NCBI GenBank assembly: GCA_009767595.1
Contig: VSDK01025508.1
Location: 931 to 64,930, forward strand
DNA from: Symbiodinium kawagutii
Taxonomy: Eukaryota > Sar > Dinophyceae > Suessiales > Symbiodiniaceae
Reading direction: 5' to 3'
Length of the DNA stretch: 64,000 nt
Shown here in pieces: positions 43,837-63,562 of this stretch. A program made the translations under genes and the position numbers. Each line of letters opens with the position of its first letter. Within the stretch, counting starts at the first letter, position 1. The notes under the pieces were generated by a model, which had not been told where the DNA came from, made no database searches, and was given only the letters and a program-made list of their open reading frames with translations.

Positions 43837-43973
43837 TGAATGACATAACTTGTGTCTCTTCCACTGCTTCAATGTGCACCGCAAGCCGCTTATTGTATAT
43901 GTGCTTGTGTCAAGAGTGTTAAGTCACGTCCTTTCTGTGACTCCAACACCCCGAAAAAGTAAAAGTGAAACAG

Positions 43974-44121
43974 GGAAACAAAGAAAAACACAGCCACAGC
44001 GTGGTTTCAAACCATAGATCATTTTCCGTTGCGGGGATGAACCGCTTCGATCCGCCGATTTTCTCCGTGCAGCCAACTGGCCAAGCATCCAAGATTGTTG
44101 AGCAGTTGAGCATCCCTATTG
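43974..44121 (+). CDS. Probable 148-nt exon, unknown product
   Basis: GAAACAG|G to TATTG|GTAAAT. Frame: GNKEKHSHSVVSNHRSFSVA, GMNRFDPPIFSVQPTGQASK, IVEQLSIPI. Clean borders on both sides. No domain recognised; it could be the N-terminal part of the PP2C gene downstream. Confidence 0.5.
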
Positions 44122-44669
44122 GTAAATTCTATGCCTATTATTCCCGAACATTGTTGAGGGTTGTTCCTATTGAATGTTCAACGTTTTAAGTTTTAAGCAC
44201 TATTAGCCATTATCCAGCATATTTAGCCATTATTGATCATCATCATCATTGTTGTTAGCCATTCTTAATCATTGTAAGTTGTTAGCCATTATTGATTATT
44301 GGCCGTTATCAATTCACCATTCTTCACCGTTATTCTCTCGGTGTTGACCATCATTGCCAACTATTCTCGACTATTGTCATCCATTCTTGCTAGTCAACCA
44401 ATCATTATCATTCATTATGGTTACTATTATAAGCAGGCTTTCCCTGTCAGACCTACTCTTTTGGGGCATGTTTCCTGAGGCCTTGAAAGGTGAACACTAC
44501 TATTAGTCAAACTCGTCGACCAACCATTTTCATCTACTGCTATTATTCGTCAACCATTGTCAACCATTTATCATCCATTGCCATGAGTCAACCAACCATT
44601 TTCATCCATCTATCATCATCGATATCATGATGACTTGGACAAATCAACCATTCTCAATCATTAATCAAC

Positions 44670-44735
44670 CAACCACTACCAACATCTACCAACATCTACC
44701 AACATCTACCAACATCTACCAACATCTACCAACCC
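44670..44735. repeat. ACCAACATCT tandem repeat
   Basis: Five to six perfect 10-bp units. Confidence 0.9.
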
Positions 44736-44756
44736 TTATGACTGCTATTCCTCCCC

Positions 44757-44879
44757 CATTCTCACCCCTGGCTTCCGCTGCCCTCCGACGCGCACCAGGC
44801 ACCCCGCTGCGCCCGTTGCGCCCCGCGCCATGGGTCCGGTGCATCAGCCCAGCATGGCCTCTCCCTGGAGGTGGCGAGC
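44757..44879 (+). CDS. GC-rich coding island, frame unresolved
   Basis: Two + frames are open: PWLPLPSDAHQAPRCARCAP with RHGSGASAQHGLSLEVASRG, and PPFSPLASAALRRAPGTPLR with PLRPAPWVRCISPAWPLPGG. CTGGAG|GTGGCG (44871) is a likely donor. Product unknown. Confidence 0.4.
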
Positions 44880-45415
44880 CGTGGGGTGATCCACCGGTGA
44901 TCGGACGGACGTGTGGTTGGATCCACCGGTGATCCACCGGACCTGGCGAGCTGGGTCAACCAACCAATACTAAGGAAAACAAGCTGGTAAATGATAGGGG
45001 AACCAGGGGGACTAAGGGTGAACTGACCCATACCCACCTAGTGTTGAATCCATCGGCTGATGACACCAATTGCCACTTAGTGTTGATGAATGGTTGATGA
45101 ATGGCCGTTGATGAACGGCCGACCTGTCGTGGACCGCACGTCGTGTTGATGAATGGTTGATCCACCTGCCACCTGGGACTTTTGGTGGCTGATTTTGTTG
45201 CTGATTTCGATGGTGATCAAGATGTTTATCAACAAGATATCGATCTGTTGGTGATTTAGTTGTATTATCAATCAGCATCGGTGGATGATGGATATTAATC
45301 GTTATGAAGCATCTAGAATCAGGAAATGGTTGATTATCCTGCCAGTCAAGATCGCCAGAGGGTAGTGATGGTTGACAGTCATGGGTTGGTCATGGTGGAT
45401 GATGGATACTTGCAG

Positions 45416-45489
45416 GTAAGCATTCCCACTGCGGGAGGTGGTGAAATTCGCCATCGTGAGTTACGGATTAGTTTGCCCATGTTTGCCAG
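45416..45489 (+). CDS. Probable 74-nt exon, unknown product
   Basis: CTTGCAG|G to GCCAG|GCAATT (GC donor, phase 2). Frame VSIPTAGGGEIRHRELRISL then PMFA. Its splice style matches the PP2C exons downstream. Confidence 0.45.
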
Positions 45490-45815
45490 GCAATTGGTTG
45501 CAAGACCACGTATATTTATTGTCATGGCTGATGAATGTGGATTGATAGTGATTGGTTAATAGTGATTGGTCAATAGTGATTGGTCAATAGTGATTGGTTG
45601 ATAGGAATTGGTTTATACTACTTGGCGGTTCATCTTAATATGAGCGAATGATAGCCAGCAATGATAACTGCTCCGGTAACTCGCTGGAGTTTTCCCGGCA
45701 GAGGCCACAGGTCAGTGATTGCCACTGATATTTCCTGGGGAAAATCGCTGGAAAATCATCAAAGTGGTGGGTTTCCTCCTGACAACATCCGGTATCACAT
45801 GATGGGGTCCCCTGA

Positions 45816-46065
45816 ATGGGCCACTTGGCAGGCCAGATCCAGCACGGAAGCGCCCCGGCGAATGCGCGGTCTTGGGCTGCGCTCATGCGACAGAACGTCG
45901 GAGCCAGTGAAACGTTGCGTAGGTCTTGCAGCCTGTCAAGATGATGGAGAGCAAGAAGCGTTTCTGTGGGTTAATGACGTTAACGAACGCCATCGAATGC
46001 CTGAAATCTGGCGACGATTTGAAAAGCTGCAGCAAAAGGCATCCAGTGACCAAATCTGATCGCTG
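45816..46065 (+). CDS. Coding island with one or two exons, unknown product
   Basis: From GCGTAG|G (45923) to CGCTG|GTTGGT (46065) the frame VLQPVKMMESKKRFCGLMTL, TNAIECLKSGDDLKSCSKRH, PVTKSDRW has strongly GC-rich third positions. Immediately upstream another frame, GHLAGQIQHGSAPANARSWA, ALMRQNVGASETLR (45822-45914), also looks coding. Either two exons abut closely or one indel separates them. A third 132-codon frame spans the whole and is weaker. Confidence 0.45.
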
Positions 46066-46137
46066 GTTGGTGATGGTTGGTGATGGTTGGAGTCCATAGA
46101 TGACAAGCTGGAATGGTGAATGGGAGATCTATATTGA

Positions 46138-46323
46138 TTAATAGATAGCGCTATTTTTGATGGTAAATCACGAGCTCTTGAGCTGGTCAAGCAGATGTTG
46201 ATGGACTTGAGAGCTGGATCTGTGTCAGTTCTGCATGGCAGTTCAGCTCGCTTTGAAGCTACCATTTGCAGGATTGTTGGGCAGGACCCTCCGCAGGGAC
46301 ATTCACGAAGTGTCCCATGTTGA
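46138..46323 (+). CDS. Probable exon, unknown product
   Basis: LIDSAIFDGKSRALELVKQM, LMDLRAGSVSVLHGSSARFE, ATICRIVGQDPPQGHSRSVP C, stop TGA 46321-46323. TTTGCAG|GATTGT (46270) is a possible donor. AIFDG recalls the VFDGHGG metal motif of PP2C, but the His-Gly-Gly is absent, so this is not taken as evidence. Confidence 0.45.
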   Translation, partial: LIDSAIFDGKSRALELVKQMLMDLRAGSVSVLHGSSARFEATICRIVGQDPPQGHSRSVPC

Positions 46324-46996
46324 TCATTAGGGCTACTGAGGCTACTGAGTTATGATAACTTCATTGAGGGAGAAGATAGTACGAAATTAACTTTGCCACT
46401 ACTCAGAATGGTGAAATTGGTGATTCAACATGGAAGCGGGTTCAAAAACAAGAGCAACTTTGTCCAAATGGTTTGATTTGGCCCTAAACTGTTGGTGGTG
46501 ACATGGTGTAAAGCATCTCCAAAGTGCTGATTTTTTTCTTGGGGCACACCACATTTGGTTCACCAAGATTCGTATTCCACCCTCGGTCTTGCCTCCAAGG
46601 TCACAAAGTGATGCGTCGGGAGTGCAGCTGATCCTGGATCCAAGCGCAGGATTCATGGTGTACAATCATCAAGTTTGATGGACCACCAGCACAGCTGTTT
46701 GCTGCAGCTTCCACTGCGGAAAAAAGATCTGCGTTGCCAAGGTCGCAGGAATGACCTGTTTTTTCTGCTTCCCTGCGAGTGATTTTGTGGCTGACATCCC
46801 AGAAATGCTCAGCCATGATTCCAGTCTTGTGGCTACCCTTGAATCTACCTGGAGCCTTCCGTCGGATGAGCCCCAAGAATCATGAACAAATCCGCCTCCG
46901 CCGGTCATGCCACGTGGCCTTCTTGGCAACGAAGACGAAGCCTCCTGAAACTGGTTTTCCATGGCTTTCCACGGGTCTTCCACCCTCCCTTCGCAG

Positions 46997-55979
<8,983 letters not shown>

Positions 55980-56718
55980 GTGGGTGAATGGTTGGTGAAA
56001 TGGTTGGTGAAATGGTTGGAGAAATGGTTGGAGAAATGGTTGGTGAATGGTTGGTGAATGGTTGGTGAATGGTTGGAAAAATGTTTTTCAGTTCCATGGA
56101 TGGGAATGGAGGTTGGTTGGCTGTGAATGGCTGATGGTTGATTCACTGGCGCCATTTGGCTTTGATGTGAATGGCTATTGGTTGATGAATGGTTGATGAA
56201 ATGGTTGATTCCACGATTTGTTGATGGTCCATGATCAACGTTCATCACGGTTAGGAACAAGTAACAAAAATTATGTAAGCCGGCTGAGGCCAATCACGAG
56301 AACAGATAATACCAAGAATGCTCAAGTGCTCAAGTGTTGTTTGAATCCTAAAGTGATCAGAACCTGTGAGTATTTCTCAAATTGGGGACCCTCTCTTTTG
56401 GTAACGTCCATTCCCAATGATGTGAGCTGTGAACTCTTGCAATCTCTTCCAGCAATTCCCTCTCAGAAGCCTGCTGTCTACGGGACATATTAACACAAAT
56501 ACTCGATCCATTCAAAAACATTGAAGGTTGTTGGGAGCTACTGAGCCTACTGTCTACTCGCTGCCGAGCACTTTCTCCACAAAATCTGTCGAGGTCCCAA
56601 AGCAACAGGGTGGTTTCTCAAGCCATAGTATAGGGGTACCCAAAAATGCTGGGTGTTTGTGGAATGACATCATGTTGAGTACCCAAGACCATCCCAAGTG
56701 ATGTGTTTCTGTTCTAGG

Positions 56719-56816
56719 ATGGTTTCTAAAAATAGGGAACCCCCAAAATGCTTGGTTTATTATGGCTAATGGTTACTCTTGGATGATTTAGGGGTACCCC
56801 TATTTGAGAAACACCC
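56719..56816. mobile_element. FB-A fold-back element
   Basis: GGTTTCTAAAAATAGGGAAC ... TTTAGGGGTACCCCTATTTGAGAAACACC; half element just upstream at 56612-56650. Confidence 0.6.
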
Positions 56817-56829
56817 ATATGTTGTTCTC

Positions 56830-57009
56830 TCTAGGGATGATGAAGCAGTTCAAAACCGGCTTGGACGCTGTTGGCAATTTATGGAAGTCTCAACCGTTTG
56901 GTATCGAACCGCTTGGCCAGCACATCGTTGCACCACTGCCCAGTGTTGGATACCTTTGGCCCAACAGAATCGCTGCTGCGGTTTCGACAGATCGGACAAC
57001 TGAGAAGTA
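56830..57009 (+). CDS. Possible exon, unknown product
   Basis: GMMKQFKTGLDAVGNLWKSQ, PFGIEPLGQHIVAPLPSVGY, LWPNRIAAAVSTDRTTEK, stop TAG 57008-57010. No clear acceptor; composition only mildly biased. Confidence 0.3.
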
Positions 57010-57184
57010 GAGCAATCAGATCAGCGTGTTGGACCTTGCCAATTCATATATCTTTATCACCACTGTAATTTTATAGAGATGCTCATTGAACCACCCTTGG
57101 CCAAAAGGCCGCAGACAACTCCAGACCCACCCCATCAATTGTTGAGCCCTATTGAAGATCCACCTAGCCAGAAAGTAGCCTCAA

Positions 57185-57335
57185 GTTGGTTTCTCAAAAT
57201 AGGGATACCCAAAAATGGTTGGTTGATGGCAAAAAATCATGACCAATGGCCATCAACCAACCATTTTTGTTGGATTTGGATACCCAAAAATGGTTGATGA
57301 TTTGGGGGTCCTCCATTTTACGAAGCCCCCATGAC
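57185..57335. mobile_element. FB-A element with a perfect inner hairpin
   Basis: AAAAATGGTTGGTTGATGGC (57211-57230) is exactly complementary to 57249-57268. Outer arms GGTTTCTCAAAATAGGG and CTCCATTTTACGAAGCCCCC are diverged. Confidence 0.6.
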
Positions 57336-58162
57336 TTGGCAGTTGACATTCTTGTTTCCACTTGTGAGATCTCGCCCTGTTGGAGAGACTATGAACCGTC
57401 TATGATCATCCTCCAGCCCCATGTTGTCGCGCATCACTTTACGCCTGAGCCGCGACACCAGGCCGAGACGGGGAATTCGTTGGTTGATTTTTCTTGGTCA
57501 AGCCTTGGGAGTCAACCAACCATTGCTTTGTCAAAGGTTGCAACCTAACAACCTTGGTTTTGCTAAGGGGTTGAACCTACCAAAAATGCGCAACCATTGT
57601 TTTGGTATGGTTATGGGTCAATATTGGGTACCCCAACAACCATCGGTTCATAAGGATGTCCATTATAGAAGGGCCACATTGGGGGTTGATAATTTCGTCC
57701 CATACCCATATGTTTCAACATTTGTTAGGGTCAAAACTGCTAAAACGACCGCCATTGTTATTTGTATGTGTATATATGTATAACATATACATATACATGT
57801 ACCTTGGGATTCTGTTGTAACCTTTGTGTTCACGGTTTTTTACCAAACACGATTGCTAAAAGCTTCAGATGTAAAAGCCAAATTGCACAGGGCAACCATC
57901 CTCAGCAACCTAACAACCCTGGTTCAACTCTCAGGGGTTTAACCTATTTTGAACCTACCAAAGATGAGCAACCATTCTTTGAAGGTGAATCCCAGGGCAA
58001 TGATGATAAATGGTGGGTTCAAAATGGTGAACAGATGGTAAAGGGACGGTTGCTCAATAATTGAGTGAAGATTGATGATAGATAATTGATGATAAATTGA
58101 TCGGTTACGGACTTCAGTAGTGCTTACTGTAATTGGTGGTTGATGGTGAATCGATGATTAAT

Positions 58163-58277
58163 GATGATACTGTTGGTGGAGGAAATCCTGCACCAGTTGG
58201 TTGGTTGTTTACCCCATTATTTACAGGGTTTAAACCATCCCAGGTGGTGCAGGATTTCCTCCATCAACAGTATCATC
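58163..58277. repeat. Long fold-back: 33-bp arms, one mismatch
   Basis: 58163-58195 and 58245-58277 are complementary at 32 of 33 bases (arm starts GATGATACTGTTGGTGG), with a 49-bp loop. A distinct sequence from families A, B and C. Confidence 0.85.
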
Positions 58278-59517
58278 AATGAATCAACGATACAGGTGGT
58301 TCGTCCAGGTGGCTGATCAATGGTGACGGGTGATGGTGAATGGCAGTGGAGATTCGTAGGCAGCAAGAGCGACAACGATGGCAGCCATCCCCAGTAACTA
58401 ACTAGCATGAGTTACTTTTGTAAGTTACTTTTGTAGCAAGTAACAAGATCCACAGGGACTTTTGTTAGTTACATATTATCCCCAGCTTTATCAACCATTT
58501 TCACCAGCTGATTTCCGATTCTTGACCACCAGAATCAGGATACTAGTGCATGTTCCCCGTTTCTGTGAGGACCCGATCAAGCCCACACGGATTTTAAAAA
58601 CAAGAACCCAGACAGCCAGACAGCGCCATTCAACAGCACTACAGACAGAGATGCTACTCCCATGGTTCTCCGCACTAGACAGTTTACTGTTCCTCATGAC
58701 AATGAAAATTGCGAGTCCTGTCAAAAGCCATGCAGATTCATGGATTTTCAGTCCTAGTGGATGACAAGGATGACAACAAAATGAAATCACCAGTCAACCG
58801 GCCGATCATTTGGAGATCGGCAGCTCGGAATAGAAAAACTTCAGTCTAAACCTTGTACAACTGGGCTTATGACTGTTCATTCCCGAGACAGCTCTTCTAG
58901 GGTCCAGGATGGTCCAGCAACCCGACATAGACCACTATATTCTGCCAATTTCGCTGCTGTACAGCATCAAGCAAACTGAAAGAAGGATGCCGCAGTGTCA
59001 ACTTCATGGACATGAAGTTGCACAGCTGCTCTACTGGAATGAGAGATGATATCACTTGAGAAGGGAGATGTGACCGAGAATCGGCACAACACGAAGTGCA
59101 TCGAAGTGCTATGCTGTGATTGCTACTTGAATTTGTTTGCATTTTCTCATGTATTCTCTACACACGCATACAGACAAACACACCCACATGTAACACGAAG
59201 TCCTGCAGCTGTCCGCAGTGGCACATGCCGCAGGCATGGTACGGAAGAGACTCAGGGTGTTGGAGAAAGAGTATGAAGGAGTGGGAATTATGGACTCACA
59301 CCAGGTCAATGAATGGTGCCTTGCCCCATGTTTGAGGTAAGTCGCACTTGATTGCGTAATTACGGTATCATCAGTAGTTACGTTACATATGTCGCGTGTC
59401 AGGATAGAAATCGGCGTACCCCCGAAACTATCCGACACTGGCATTGCTTTTCCTACACGCCTAGTTGCTCCCAACCCCATTTAACAAACTTCCTGTCGAT
59501 GGTGGAAACATGTTGCA

Positions 59518-59712
59518 GTTTTGGCTCAAGATGGTGGAAAGAAACGGCGGAAAGAACCTTGGCCACGCCTTGGCCTCTACGGCACATGGACAAAGAAGTT
59601 GATTCCTTGTGACTTGGAGAGCCGAGCTGCGGAGAGATCTTGCTGGCAGCACACCTCGTCTTCCAAGGGCTTCATGGGCATAGCAAATCTTGAACCAAGC
59701 TATGCTCCTTAG
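59518..59712 (+). CDS. Probable terminal exon, unknown product
   Basis: After GTTGCAG the frame VLAQDGGKKRRKEPWPRLGL, YGTWTKKLIPCDLESRAAER, SCWQHTSSSKGFMGIANLEP, SYAP ends in TAG 59710-59712. Basic start. A second reading begins ATG 59531 (MVERNGGKNLGHALASTAHG QRS) directly after TTTTGGCTCAAG, which matches the last 12 bases of DinoSL. The longer frame has better codon bias. Confidence 0.4.
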   Translation, partial: VLAQDGGKKRRKEPWPRLGLYGTWTKKLIPCDLESRAAERSCWQHTSSSKGFMGIANLEPSYAP

Positions 59713-59719
59713 TTGATGG

Positions 59720-61120
59720 CTATGATGAAAAGCCCATGACATGAGGATCCGCCCCCATCAAATCATTATTGAACTCGGGACCGTCCCATGTCATTTTCCG
59801 TCACAAGTAGACTATTGGGACCCATTAGGACAATTTGCATTGTATTGATTATATATATTTTTGCATTGATTACAGATCTATCCTATTCATTTGGGTATGT
59901 TTTTTTGTCGATCACAGGGTTTGATCACGCAGCAATCGATGTAAGTGTTGCTGCCACAAAAACTTCGGGAAAGGACAAACCAGCAGATGCACTGTCCATG
60001 AATGTCATTTGCCCTCCACCATCCCTCCACCAACCCCAATTATCAAATGTTGGTATATATCTCCTATACTATTCTCTGTACATGTAGTTTATCGTGCACA
60101 GTATCACAGACTGGCTGTGACAAGCGTAATCAGTTATCGAATGGTCAATTATATCAAAACGTATCAAAATGATTCGTTGATCGTCATGAAAAATCACTTT
60201 GAGTGCCAGGATGTTTGTGTGCTTGTATGCAGGGGGATTCTTCTCATCCAGCCAATGGGAATCCCTCTAAACCAACCACTACGCTGCAAGGAGATGGAAG
60301 GAGATTGCACCAGTGGGTTTAGATCACTGCTCTTTGAACACCTGTCACAACAGAGCTCGTTTGTTGCTGCTGAACATGATTGCCGAAATTATCGTCCATT
60401 GCTTCAAATGGCAATCCATGATTATTTTGAGAGTTGCTACCAATAGCGGCTATTGTTTCTTAGGTAGTATCAGTATCTGTAATACAATTGGCATGTTTAA
60501 GTAGAAACACTCCGTCAAAGGATCATAATCATTCATCAATTGACAAGTATTGTTCATCAAAATTACCCAACAACAAATATTGTTCATCAAATTACCCAAC
60601 ATGATTCATCCTTGTCCCAGTAGTACAATAAAATGATGAACCATACTTCAAATTGCTGTTGCAAGGCTGATGGAAAGTCAGTGAACTGCTGGATCTCTCA
60701 ATATCGATGATAAGTGTTGTTGATAAATACCCTAGGTACTACGTAGTCAACACATTATGCAGTCATTGGATGTCAAGAACACGTGCTATCAATAGCTTCA
60801 TATATTGTAACTCACCATCCTGGAGTAGACAGAACATGAAAATTGACCATCCCCATCAGGTCAATCGTTTGAACATGTTTGAAGATTGAACCTCGGGGAC
60901 ATTTTATCCACTCCAGGACCCCAGGATGATCATAGATACAAATCGAACAATCTTATATCAGATACCATTAGCTTAATCTATTCTAACATCCATATGAGCT
61001 AATACCAATGGGGATCATCCATTCTACGTAAATTGATATACATCCATTCTGGACCAATATACATCCATAGCAGCACGGACCATCCATCCATTGTAAAGCT
61101 TGATCCCACCGTTGCCATAG
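59720..61120. other. Spacer or intron, one weak island
   Basis: Only the stretch after TATGCAG|G at 60233 looks mildly coding (GDSSHPANGNPSKPTTTLQG in one frame, ILLIQPMGIPLNQPLRCKEM in another). Otherwise AT-rich. Confidence 0.35.
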
Positions 61121-61125
61121 CCCAG

Positions 61126-61269
61126 GCTGCAAGTGAGGGATCTGTCAAGGGCCTCCATCCGGGCAGTGCTAGCAAGATGCGAAAGCTGGGGAGTGGGGCG
61201 AGTCACCTTGGTGTTGCGAGAGCTGGGCAAGAAGCAACGAGGCATGGAGCCTCTTGGGGCTGCTGGGAG
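61126..61269 (+). CDS. PPR-like gene, exon A
   Basis: AGCCCAG|G to GGGAG|GTGATA. The frame LQVRDLSRASIRAVLARCES, WGVGRVTLVLRELGKKQRGM, EPLGAAG is highly GC at third positions, helical and basic. It ends in phase 2. Two other + frames are open but less biased. Membership with the exons at 62.0 and 63.0 kb is inferred from direction and spacing. Confidence 0.5.
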
Positions 61270-62042
61270 GTGATATTTGACAGGAGATACCAGAGTGACC
61301 AGAGTGAGGTGATGATTACAGCGCATACTTGTCCATATTTGTTGGTAGTAGATGGCCATATTTACTTATTGGTAGTGATGATTTGGGTTGGTATTGACCA
61401 TAGTCCATAAATATTAAGGCGGATGGAGACTGAGAGAGAGATAGTCCATAGATACTGGCACTAATGAATGGCCATAGTTACGAATAGGTCAAAATCTGAG
61501 AGTGTGCCACATGAAGTTTAAGTTTGAAGAATGGAGAACCTTACTTGCAAGGGACCTTGCGATCTACATTCAAACCTTTGCAGATATTTGAAGTTGAAGA
61601 GATTCTTCATATTAATATGCATTGATGTATGACAGAAAATCATGTAGATATACCCTCCCTACCTACCAACCTACCCCTCCCTACCTACCTACCACGACCG
61701 CCAAGCAGACCAAGGCAATAGGGATGCAATACACAGATCAGTGAGCACATTGTGTTCATACAGATATGCATAAGCTCCGGATCAAGCCATCTAAAAGCCG
61801 GCAAACGCAGGGATCGAATCTTTATGCCATTTAGCAAAAGCAATTGCAACAACTTGGCCGATTCCAAAATCATCGTATTTGTTTTATGTGTTCATGTTCT
61901 CGTAAAGCAGCTCTGATAGTTAAGTTTTTGTAGTTTATGAGAGTTGCTGACAGGAAAAACAAAAAAAATGGTTTCACTCTCCGAGAATCCTGAGGTCGTC
62001 AATGAGTAGCAGCAAACTGCTGGGTTTCCCCACATGGCAAAG

Positions 62043-62250
62043 GCATGGAAGAGACGGGTTTGCAGCTGCCATGTGGCAACCCTCGCCGGGAGCAGCTGCC
62101 CCTGCCAGCACGAAGAGAAATCACCGCTGTAGGCGATTTGGCCTTGAAGCTTCTGGAGATCTTGCGGCAAGAGCATGGGTGCCTTGGCCACCGGTTGATG
62201 CAAGGTCCAACAACTGGGTGCGACATCCCGAGGAAGACATTGATCCTCAG
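62043..62250 (+). CDS. PPR-like gene, exon B
   Basis: GCAAAG|G to CTCAG|GTAGCC. The frame MEETGLQLPCGNPRREQLPL, PARREITAVGDLALKLLEIL, RQEHGCLGHRLMQGPTTGCD, IPRKTLIL is strongly coding. The middle looks like a helix pair. It ends in phase 2, which fits exon C. The left border is less certain (TTTGCAG at 62070 is an alternative). Confidence 0.55.
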
Positions 62251-62540
62251 GTAGCCATATATATATGCTGTATATATATATATACATATAGTTATATAAT
62301 AATATATAATCATATATAATGAAATATTACATGTCTCTTACTTATACAGTATATTTAGCCTACTTGAGTCCAGCGATTCCTGTCAAATTTGTTTTACAAG
62401 TTGGAACATGGTCCATATTGTTTTAACTTCATCGCAGGACGGCCTGCATGCGGCAGGACAATGGATACCATGGGCTGTCCGTAGATCACCTTTGTGTATG
62501 GACAATCCCATAGCTATTGGAATTAGCACCATAGCAATAT

Positions 62541-62641
62541 GGCTATGGGTCAATATTAACCAACCAATTTCATGGGGGATAATATCCAACAAACTGTAGG
62601 GAAATAGGGGAACCAGGGGTACGGGGTTTTGACCCACTGCC
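62541..62641. mobile_element. FB-B fold-back element
   Basis: GGCTATGGGTCAATATTAAC ... GGGGTTTTGACCCACTGCC, 101 bp, in the intron between two PPR-like exons. Flanks ATAT and AATT are not identical. Confidence 0.65.
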
Positions 62642-62961
62642 AATTGAATAATGAGTCATTTAGTTATGGCTGATAAATAGCACCCATCATTTAATCAGCA
62701 CCATAGCAATATGATGGGTATTAATGAATAGCCATTTAAGGAGTCATTGTCAATGAGAACAATCGTGAAGGATCATCAACTGCAACCATCATTGATTAAA
62801 AACCATCATTAAAAAAGACAATTCTTGACAACCATCATTGATTATCAACAACCATCATTCATGGATTTAGAATTAACAACCATCAGGTATGTAGCAATCA
62901 AATAATATTGGTCATTAAGAAGGCACTGGTTAATGATAAGCACCAGACATCTACCCCCCAG

Positions 62962-63151
62962 GCTGCAGCCCGACGTCTTCCACTTCTCCGCCGCCATGAC
63001 CGCCATGGCCGGCGGCCCTGGCAGTGCTGGCGCCTGGAGTTGGTCAGTGGCAGTGCTGACAGCGGCGCAACAGCAAGGAGTCGTGGCCAATGAGTACATG
63101 CAGCTCGCCATGGTGAAGCGAAGCGCAGTGGCGCATGACTTGATGGCATGA
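62962..63151 (+). CDS. PPR-like gene, exon C (terminal)
   Basis: CCCCCAG|G then LQPDVFHFSAAMTAMAGGPG, SAGAWSWSVAVLTAAQQQGV, VANEYMQLAMVKRSAVAHDL, MA, stop TGA 63149-63151. PDVFHFSAAMTA...GVVANEY has the two-helix rhythm of pentatricopeptide repeats (P-D-V-x-x-y-x-x-x-i ... G-v-x-p-n), RNA-binding modules expanded in dinoflagellate organelle factors. Only one unit is visible. Almost every third base is G or C. Confidence 0.55.
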
Positions 63152-63167
63152 CTGGCGCGACCATGAA

Positions 63168-63445
63168 GCCCATCATGAATCATTTGGCTTGTCAAGCATG
63201 AAGTGAAAATAAGAACCAAGCGATACCGTGATGTGGGGAACAATCACTCACCACTACTTGAGCATCATGCCGTCATGGTCATCACTCATCATGAGCATCC
63301 ATTAACCAACAATCACTTGCACTCCTGGAAACTAACCTAGACCCTACCAAACAGTGGTTGGATGACCAGTTTCCGATTGAGATAGCCTTTTGGTCGGGTC
63401 CATGTCAGTTTCCAGGAGGGTACTATTACTTGACCGTCCGCAATT
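63168..63445. repeat. Dispersed repeat D, copy 2
   Basis: Second copy of the element at 34843-35153, in the same orientation, with the same CCTGGAAACT...AGTTTCCAGG stem. It starts 17 bp after the stop codon of the PPR-like gene. Confidence 0.75.
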
Positions 63446-63562
63446 CCCAGCGACCCCTCATCATTGCTTGCGCAGTCTCACCGTGATGGCACAGGGTGAG
63501 CTTTCCTATAGGAAGATAGGGTGAGTGCATAGGGACCATCATTGGTTTGATAAATAAGAAAA

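Noticed and set aside
46138..46175. AIFDG taken as the PP2C metal motif VFDGHGG
   Set aside because: His-Gly-Gly is missing and the following helix does not fit; kept only as an unassigned exon.
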